This document shows positions 57,235-64,000 of a stretch of DNA of 64,000 nt, in pieces. The position numbers and the translations under genes were made by a program. Source of the stretch: Cryptomeria japonica (Eukaryota > Streptophyta > Pinopsida > Cupressales > Cupressaceae); NCBI RefSeq assembly GCF_030272615.1, contig NC_081410.1, positions 226,103,415 through 226,167,414 on the forward strand. Reading direction: 5' to 3'. Numbering within the stretch: the stretch's first letter is position 1; each line of letters starts with the position of its first letter. The notes beneath the pieces were generated by a model. The model was not told the DNA's origin. It saw only the letters and a list, made by a program, of their open reading frames with translations, and did not search any database.

Positions 57235-57659
57235 TGTTGGTGTAAATTATGTCTCATAATTACACTTTACTTAAGTTTACTTAGGATAATGCATTTCATA
57301 GTAGTTTGGATATGAGACACTTAGGAAAGTGTGCACATAGGGATGATGTCTGTAGGAAAAATTCCACCTTGTGTGGTCTTATCTTGTTGTTACATTCCAC
57401 CTTCGATGGCTGATCCACCTCTTGTGGAATATTTTATTATTTCTCCTACCTGCCCCTACCTACCCTCGTTTCTCATTGAGCTACATGTCATGTTCATGTG
57501 CTCACATATCCATATGGCCTTGCCTTTATAAGAAAGTTCATCTACATTATATGTAATGATCCAATTGATAGTATTTTGCATCTTGATTAGAATACAATTT
57601 ATTCTTATCAAATCTATTGTCTCTCTTTTGTGTTATTCATTGTGCTCTAGATCTTGGCT

Positions 57660-57663
<4 letters not shown>

Positions 57664-57752
<89 letters not shown>
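57664..57752. repeat. (CA)n microsatellite
   Basis: About 44 uninterrupted CA units, then mixed TATG/TACA units to about 57800. Confidence 0.97.
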
Positions 57753-57755
<3 letters not shown>

Positions 57756-57910
57756 GTATGTATGTACACAAATATATACATACATACATAAGAAAAATAC
57801 GTAAATGTATGTATTTATGTATCCATATGTAAGTATACGATAATATAAATTAATGCAATTTGAATTTATATCAAATTTGTTATATATATATATATAACAA
57901 TAATATTAAT

Positions 57911-58250
57911 GAATCGGTTTTAAGGGGTATATTAAAGAGTCTTCATCACCACGTGGTGGGAGACTTGGTCAAACACCATGTGGAGGGTTCTTTGGGAAAA
58001 GTCTTCAATCACCACGTAGTGAGGAAAAAGTGCTAACCACCTCTTAGTGGTGAGTAAATGAGAGGGAGGAAATGCCACACAAGTTGTAAAGGTGTGAGGA
58101 GGGGTGACCACCATAGGTGGCACGCCCTACTCACATGAGAGTGAGGATATTCATGCACACCCTACTCTCATGGAGTAAGGGTAAATAAACTATTAAACTA
58201 CCCCCCCACTCATTTTTTAATAGCACCACAAGGTAGGTTATAGGGTGTGG
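57911..58250. repeat. Hairpin-rich 340-bp repeat, copy 2
   Basis: Homologous to 14157-14504 over its whole length, from gaatcggtttt to aggttatagggtgt. The caccacgtggtg palindrome, the accac-ctctta-gtggt hairpin and the ccacc-ata-ggtgg hairpin are kept. The others are partly worn (caccacgtagtgagg, ccacacaagttgt). Confidence 0.8.
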
Positions 58251-59665
58251 ACATTTACTTTTATATTGATAATCCTATTTAACAATAACATTTGAGTTTT
58301 TCTTTGCAAGAGAAAGTAGCTAGTTTAGTGTTCTCTCTTTCGTAGTTAGGATAGAGAATAGAGATTTTTGATTTCACCTTGTCTACTTGAGAAGTTTGGG
58401 AGGGATATTGGAGGAGCTTGCTTTGTGAAGGAGTCAAAGGTTTGTGTCTTCTCTTGTCTCAATTTTTTCAAAACCTTATCCAAACATGTTATCCATTCTC
58501 TCGGAAGTCATTTTTCTTCATTTTAATTGATATTATAGATGCACAATGTATGCATAGGAAATGCGTATTTTTATTGAAATACTTGTATGATAATATGGAA
58601 AAACCTATTTGGGTTTAGATATTATTATCTTATCAGTATGAACAATAGCTTGATATGCACGAGGAGTCATGTCTATGTTCCTTCTTATGTGTGCCTATAT
58701 ATCTGTATTTGTTATTTTGTAAGGTTTATGGAACATAAGAGTTGTTCTCCTCTTTAGAAAGAAAACTATTGTCTAATTACTAGTTGTAAGATAATGTAAG
58801 ATGTTACTCATTAGTCCAATTAAGAATATTTAGTCAATTGGGTTCTAGACAAATAAGTAATGTTTCCAAGTTTACACGTTTGTATTTTACGTTAGTAAGA
58901 AGTATTATATATACTTTCGCATGGACTAAGAGGGTAACCCAAAACCTTGTTTGCAATAGCAAGGAGGGTGTTCAATTTAGATAAGTACTTAAACTCCTTG
59001 TTTTGTTTGTGACAGTTTGTGATTTGACTAGAGATTTGAAACTTTCTAAACCCTAGGATGAGTGTAGTCTTCAAGTCGAGTAAGAGGTGAGTGAGCTTAT
59101 GACTATTTTAAAAATAAAACTTTGGTCAAAGTGTTGTATTTGTCACTGCATGTGACTAGTCAGTTCACAAGTGTCGCCAGAACATAGATCTTCTAGATTG
59201 GTCATACTTAGTTAGAAGATAGTCTAAAGTAGTATGGTTAGAATGAGATATGTGACACACAACACCAGTACTCATATGACTCAAAATAGGTCCCCTTGTC
59301 TATACTCTTCATGAAAGGTAGGACCATTTCTAGTAGGAAGGTGTGTGGGAGACTGTTTTTTGTGATTGGAGGAGTAGTGCCAAGATGATGCTCTCCCTCT
59401 TGTAGTTAACCAACTAAGACTGGTGAGACATAAATAGTATTCCTAAGCGGGTAACTTTGGTAATCTTTGTTTATGCTATGTAAATGCAATAAAAAAATAT
59501 GATTACCCTTCCATAAAGTTTTAAGTGGATATATTTATGCATTCAATTTAATGATTGATTGAAATACAAGCAAAATTTTTTCATGACTTACTACCTCTTT
59601 GGTTTTTAACTTGTGAAAAGTAAAATGAATTTATTTCTTTAGTGTTTAGTTCACTGGTAGTTACA

Positions 59666-60398
59666 CATTTCATCAAGGAGTGTGTAATGTATGAAGATAT
59701 TTGTAGTTAGTTTGATAACGATTTGAAGGTGGACAATTTAAATGAGCTTTTGAAGAGAGATGACTTCACAAAATAGTAAGCTTCTTGATCAAGATTTGTA
59801 ACAAACCTTCCTTCATTCATTTTTCCTAGATTAAAATAAATTCATTTATTCATTCATTACCTTTTGTCCCATAAGCTATATATAGTCTCGTTAAAATATT
59901 TTCTTCTTCTTCATCATCATTCTTCATCATCATTCTTCATTCATTAAAGTATTACCTAGGTTGATAAGATGGAGAGCAGGAACATAGGACCTATTATGTC
60001 GGGAATATTCAACACCCTTTTGGAAAATTTCTGGATAAATTTTCATCATAAAATCGGCTATAATCTTTACATCTGACAAAATCTAAAATCTAGAATGTAT
60101 GGTAGAAACGAATTCCTGTCTGAAAGTCGGCATCAATTTGGCAGTATTTCCCCATAGATCCATTATTCGAAGCCATTCGTCCAAGTACACTCTATGAACA
60201 TGTTTTATTCTTGAATTGAGGTGATGATGAATAGGGAAAGCTGTGAATGGGGAGGTTGAAAATTGCCACCCTCTTTTCTAATTGTCTCGTCTCACTAGTC
60301 AGAGGCTGATTATCGGGCATTGCCTCAGGGAGTGGAGGTCTGTCTATGGTGAAGACTGGACTGTGAATTAGTGGATTGAAGAGTACACGTGCAGGGGC
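59666..60398 (+). promoter_or_regulatory. Upstream region of the STR4A-like gene, possible TATA box at 59877-59886
   Basis: This 733-base stretch separates the end of the chromovirus LTR from the gene's ATG. Near 59877 is ctatatatag, a good plant TATA box form, followed by a CT-rich stretch (ttcttcttcttcatcatcatt) as is common near plant start sites. If used, it implies a 5' leader of about 480 bases. The distance is long for a leader, so this is only a candidate. Confidence 0.35.
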
Positions 60399-61254
60399 AT
60401 GGAGATCCTTAGTGCAAGTAGCGCAGTAACTGCAGTCTCATTTTTATCATGGCCGCAGAAGAGAATAAGCTCCAAAATGGTTTCTACAATGTACAATTTG
60501 AAATTTCGTTCCATTAAAAGAAATGCATCGAATAAGGTTAAGGTAGAGAAATCGAGTTGGGTCAGCTCAGTTGGGGGTGCCTCAGTATGTACACTGATGA
60601 CGTCTCTGATATGGGGACTTACAGAGAAAGCAGCCATTGCCCTCGAACCAATTGGACGCTTTGATGCAGAGGGTCCAGTGAATGATGTGGCTGCCTTCCT
60701 TGACAAGTACCCATTTTTCGCATTTGGAGTCTCATTTGTGGTATTTTTTGTGGTTCCTCTGCTAGGAGATCAAGTTGATAAATCCAACAAATGGGCTACA
60801 GCAGAAGAGGCTTATTCCAAGCTGAGGGATGAAAAAGAATCCCAACTTGTAGATATTAGAACTGTAGACGAGATCAATGATATAGGTTCTCCAGATGTTT
60901 CGAGTTTCAACAAAGAAGTTGTTCAGGTAACCTATGACGGAGATGATATTGCTTTTTTGGGTGAGATGCTGAATAGATTCAAAGAGCCAGATAATGCCAC
61001 ATTGTACATTCTTGACATGTAAGCTCCAATATCATGCAGTTTTTTTCATAAAATTTGAAGAACTATAACTGTAGCTTTCAATTGTGAAGTAGAATATAAG
61101 TGTGATGGTGCTAGGGGATTCTACCGATGTGGGCAATGTGTGGATATACAGGTATGATGGAAAGTCAATGCAAGTAGCCCAGATGCTCACACGAAATGGT
61201 TTCAAAACAGCATATGCAATCAGAGATGGATTCCAAGGAAGTAATGGTTGGCAG
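60399..61254 (+). CDS. Rhodanese-like domain protein 4A-like (STR4A/TROL group), chloroplast, exons 1-2 of a partial gene
   Basis: Exon 1 is 60399-61018 and exon 2 is 61152-61254. The intron (61019-61151) has a gtaagc donor and a cag acceptor and is phase 2. Exon 2 ends at gtaagt, and the rest of the gene lies beyond the window. The first 60 residues are Ser/Lys/Arg-rich like a chloroplast transit peptide. A hydrophobic stretch and KAAIALE follow (residues 60-84). One membrane segment is YPFFAFGVSFVVFFVVPLLG (104-123). A rhodanese domain starts near residue 131 (QLVDIR near 149, TLYILDMYDGKS at the active-site loop, NGFKTAYAIRDG in exon 2). The active-site Cys of true rhodaneses reads Asp here, so sulfurtransferase activity is unlikely. 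TROL, a relative, anchors ferredoxin-NADP reductase at thylakoids; whether this protein does so is not known. The start fits a good context (ggcATGG). Confidence 0.85.
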
Positions 61255-62969
61255 GTAAGTTATTGTTTATAAGCTGTTTCTTCTTTATTGAATGTAGAAT
61301 TCAAGTATTTTCAGTTGTGGGCATTAGGTATTTTGGTTGTAGTTGGATTGGCCAGGTTTCGCTGATTCCTAAACTTGCATACCGAATTGGCATCTGGTTC
61401 GTTTGTGACATAAAAATCGATACATATTTGAAAGAATCGAAGGAAAATTCCAGTTAAATCCATCTGAAACTAAGTTACTAATGATGACCGGAAACTTAGA
61501 AGCACTCTTTAACTTATAAAATTGTGTTTGGATCTCTACTAGGCTGAGTTATTTGCTGATTCAAAAAGTTATCGGCTAAACATTCAAGCATAGCTGGACT
61601 ACTAGTAGCATTGAGATGCTGCTTTATTGTAGGGTCAAAAACAGCACGATGGAGTTATCTTAACTGTGATATCTCTCGCCTATTTGAATTTCTCTCACAA
61701 AGTTTGTAATTTAAAAAATAAACAGCATCTCGTTTCTAGTTCACATGCAAAAGTTATGACCTTTGCAAATTGTAAGACAAGGTTTTAGAGATTTAACCAC
61801 GATCAATTTTGTCCCTGATGGCTCAACTGTTGTCAAACATGCCACATATCTGACAAACTGGCAAAACTGAAAGGTTATCTGGGGACTCTCCTTATTCTTC
61901 GATGCGTGGAAGGCATTGCCTTCCTTCTTAGTCAAATCATGTAATCATTTCTAGAATAAATGCACCCATTAGGCAATGTACTGTTAAATTCTTCCCTGTT
62001 GGAAAGGCAAGAAAGAATGTTGTAGATATCATAGTTGGCAGACTCTGACTTGGCAGACCCAAAACGCATGATTTGGCAGTGACTCAGCAGACCCTAAATT
62101 TGTGACTCAGCAAAACACTAACTTTAGAAATTGCTTAATTTTTTTAAAAACACTTTTTTTCACAAAATTCAAGGACAAAATGCATCCAATGAGTCCATAA
62201 ATGAGTTCAAAGGTGTTTTCTAGTAAATGCGGTTCATTTGAATATAAATTGAGTACAAAATAGCTTCATCATGCAGAATATTGATACAATAGTTAGCTGG
62301 CAACTATTATGAATTCATAATGGTTGCATTTGAAAAACATCATCATAATTCATAAATTGCGTATTAAAACATTTACATCTGTCTCTTCCCCAATCTAGTG
62401 AAAAGTTGAGGAGAGCTTCTAATCTATATTATCGGTTTTCCATGCAAAGCCCCCTATCATTGGGGTTGCCTAGGGTCCTGCTAATCGCTTGCAGGTCTGT
62501 TGAGGATGAACTGGGCGTTCCTGCAATGAATTTGGTGGGTATGCTACGAATTTCACCATTTTTTTAATTTTAATTTTTTTTAACTTCCAAGTTGGACCAA
62601 AAAGTGAAAATTTCCCCCCCAAACCCTAAAACATGGTATCCAAGACATCTTAAAGACAAACTTATTTCTCATCGTGAGTGACAAACAAAAATATTATTCA
62701 TTTTTACTGAACTTTTTCTTGCTTGCCATTGCATGAATAGAGTTGAAGATTGATCAGTGAATGCTCCAAATTGGTTGGTTTGGTATTCTTGTGCATTTGC
62801 AAGAGTTCATTTGTCACCAAGGAGATAATTGAGGAAGATTTCAAAAAAAGAAGTATTTTTTTTCCACGTTTTTTGGTTTTTTTTCCCTACATTTTCCATG
62901 TATATATATATATATATATATCATTTGTTTTGAATGCGTTGTTTATTCAACTTGTTGTCATAGGTATTA
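61255..62969 (+). other. Intron 2 of the STR4A-like gene, first part
   Basis: The donor gtaagt is at 61255. I see no further exon to 62969: small frames at 61248-61457 and 61741-61935 have no rhodanese-like or other domain. A (TA)n run lies at 62900-62921. The acceptor is outside the window, so the intron exceeds 2.7 kb. Such long introns with transposons are typical of gymnosperms. Confidence 0.6.
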
Positions 62970-64000
62970 CAATGGCATTTGGTTTTAGCTCCTTGAGACA
63001 ACTCCACTTCAAAACAAACTCAAATTCTCCTCTTTGGAATTATGTTGAAATCGTACACTAGCTTTTAAGTGGTGGGGGCTGTGTTTAGATTTGTAGTGGG
63101 TGTGATGTAAGATATTTAAGCTTATATAGTCGAGTGAAAGGCAATCTGTGCAACATCCTTGGATTGGGCATCAAAGCTTGCCCAAGCAAATATGGTAAAC
63201 CCATTCCAAATCGCAAGTCATGGCATATATTAATGAGCAAGAAAATACATATCAAGTAGCAAGTTGCAAATCAAGTCATCCTTTGTTAAAGAAAGGATCT
63301 CGAGGAATGAAGCCCCCTCCACCCTTTTTTAATCTTCAACCTAAAGAGAGTCACCCAATTTTGTCCACACCTGAAGAACAACTTGTGGCCTTTACACATA
63401 AGAGATCAAAGGGACTGTTGGAAATGACGTTTCAAAACAAGTCTTGAGAGATTGAGTATCAACAAATAGTGAGATGTCTTTATGCAAATGAATTGCATTC
63501 AATGTTGTTCACTCACCATATTGGCAACAAATGGTGAAAGCAATTAATGAGGCTCCAAAAGGGTGCAAGGGCTTGAATTTTGAGAAGTGCGTATCACCTT
63601 ATTGGAAAAAGAGGTGAAGTTCATAGAGGAGTCATTGCAGCCCATAAGGGATTTGTGGGCTGAAATAGGGTGTACATTATTTTTGATGGATGGAAAGATG
63701 CAAGAAATTGGCCAGTGATCAATGTTATTGCACTGCCCCCTAAAGGTGAAATGTTTTTGAGAGTGGTAGAGTCTGAAGGGGAGATCAAGGATGGGGCATT
63801 TATTGCTAACATTATTTGTCAAGCCAATGAGGTTGTGGGACCTCAAAATGCTATGCAAGTTATAACAAATAATGCCAAAAATTTTAGAGTGAAGGGGTTA
63901 TTGGTTGAGGAGCATTATTCACACATTTTTGGACACTTTGTGCTATTCACTCCCTCAACCTTATGCTACAAAACATTGACACCAAAATTGATTGGATCAA
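62970..64000 (+). mobile_element. hAT-type DNA transposon remnant: BED zinc finger and DUF659
   Basis: A plus-strand transposase remnant cut by the window end. A BED zinc finger reads SPLWNYVEIV (63034-63055), then GGGCV and ICSGC near 63075-63098, and LCNILGLGIKACPS near 63146-63185. It is interrupted by TAG at 63059 and TAG at 63086. A further frame holds SSHPLLKKGSRG (63257-63306). The DUF659 part has LQPIRDLWAEIG, DGWKDARNWPVINVIALP (63684-63740), FLRVVESEG, QNAMQVITNNAKNF and, in a shifted frame, CAIHSLNLMLQNIDTKIDWI (about 63940-63999). Several frameshifts separate these blocks, so it is inactive. The terminal inverted repeats are not seen: the right end is outside and the left is unclear. 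Confidence 0.82.

Larger units (their letters stand above)
57235..58290 (+). mobile_element. LTR-like insertion within the chromovirus 3' LTR
   Basis: It starts TGTTGGTGTAAATTATGTCT and has a TATA-like ctttataag near 57524. It contains a (CA)n run and copy 2 of the hairpin repeat, and ends aacaataaca at 58290, where sequence shared with the 5' LTR begins. The TG...CA ends and length suggest a solo LTR, but the flanks catat and tttga do not match, so the boundaries are tentative. No coding domain is present. Confidence 0.45.

Noticed and set aside
61248-61935. Further exons of the STR4A-like gene
   Set aside because: No rhodanese continuation and no suitable splice-bounded frame; the frames look random.

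Overview
The window is nuclear DNA from a seed plant, most likely a gymnosperm (conifer-like). It has one host gene with an expanded, transposon-bearing intron, surrounded by layers of old retroelements. Almost everything from 1 to about 59.7 kb is nested transposable elements and long AC/AT microsatellites. The only convincing host gene is at the right end: exons 1 and 2 of a chloroplast rhodanese-like protein of the STR4A/TROL group (60399-61254, + strand). It runs off the window inside an intron that carries a decayed BED/DUF659 hAT transposon.

Layout. 1-4150: 5'-truncated plant L1-type LINE (LINE A, minus), with RT end, zinc-finger RVT region, RNase H and an unusual extra ORF (ORF3) after the RNase H. 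4151-4628: AT-rich sequence with an LTR-like end. 4629-5336 plus 12565-12965: one compound AC/AT microsatellite split by a Ty1/copia element (5337-12564) with two 1.4 kb LTRs and a 5-bp target duplication. 12973-14679: fragments of copia-type LTRs in reverse, a CA/TG inverted repeat, and a repeat rich in CCAC...GTGG hairpins. 14956-36772: Ty3/gypsy TAT-lineage element with two RNase H domains. Its 5' LTR is split by a complete-length LINE (LINE C, 15141-21404, clear 17-bp target duplication). Its protease region is split by a tRNA-derived SINE (26695-26923), and its 3' untranslated part by a solo LTR (32446-33617). 36773-39102: AT-rich and LTR-like debris. 39103-59665: an older Ty3/gypsy chromovirus. 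Its 5' LTR is cut by a 2.3 kb element (39519-41813, target duplication tatat) and by LINE B (41916-49919, minus). Its 3' LTR holds AG, CA and TA/CA microsatellites and an LTR-like insertion. 59666 to the end: the STR4A-like gene with its intronic hAT.

The most interesting signal is ORF3. LINE A and LINE B, which are clearly diverged, both carry a collinear, homologous 530-570-codon reading frame downstream of the RNase H on the same strand. LINE C has a normal two-ORF layout and no such frame. I do not recognise ORF3 as a named LINE component. A second signal is the decay pattern of LINE C: 14 of 15 internal stops that I could place are TAG, as expected from C-to-T change at CHG sites. No rRNA gene, stand-alone tRNA gene or CRISPR array is present.
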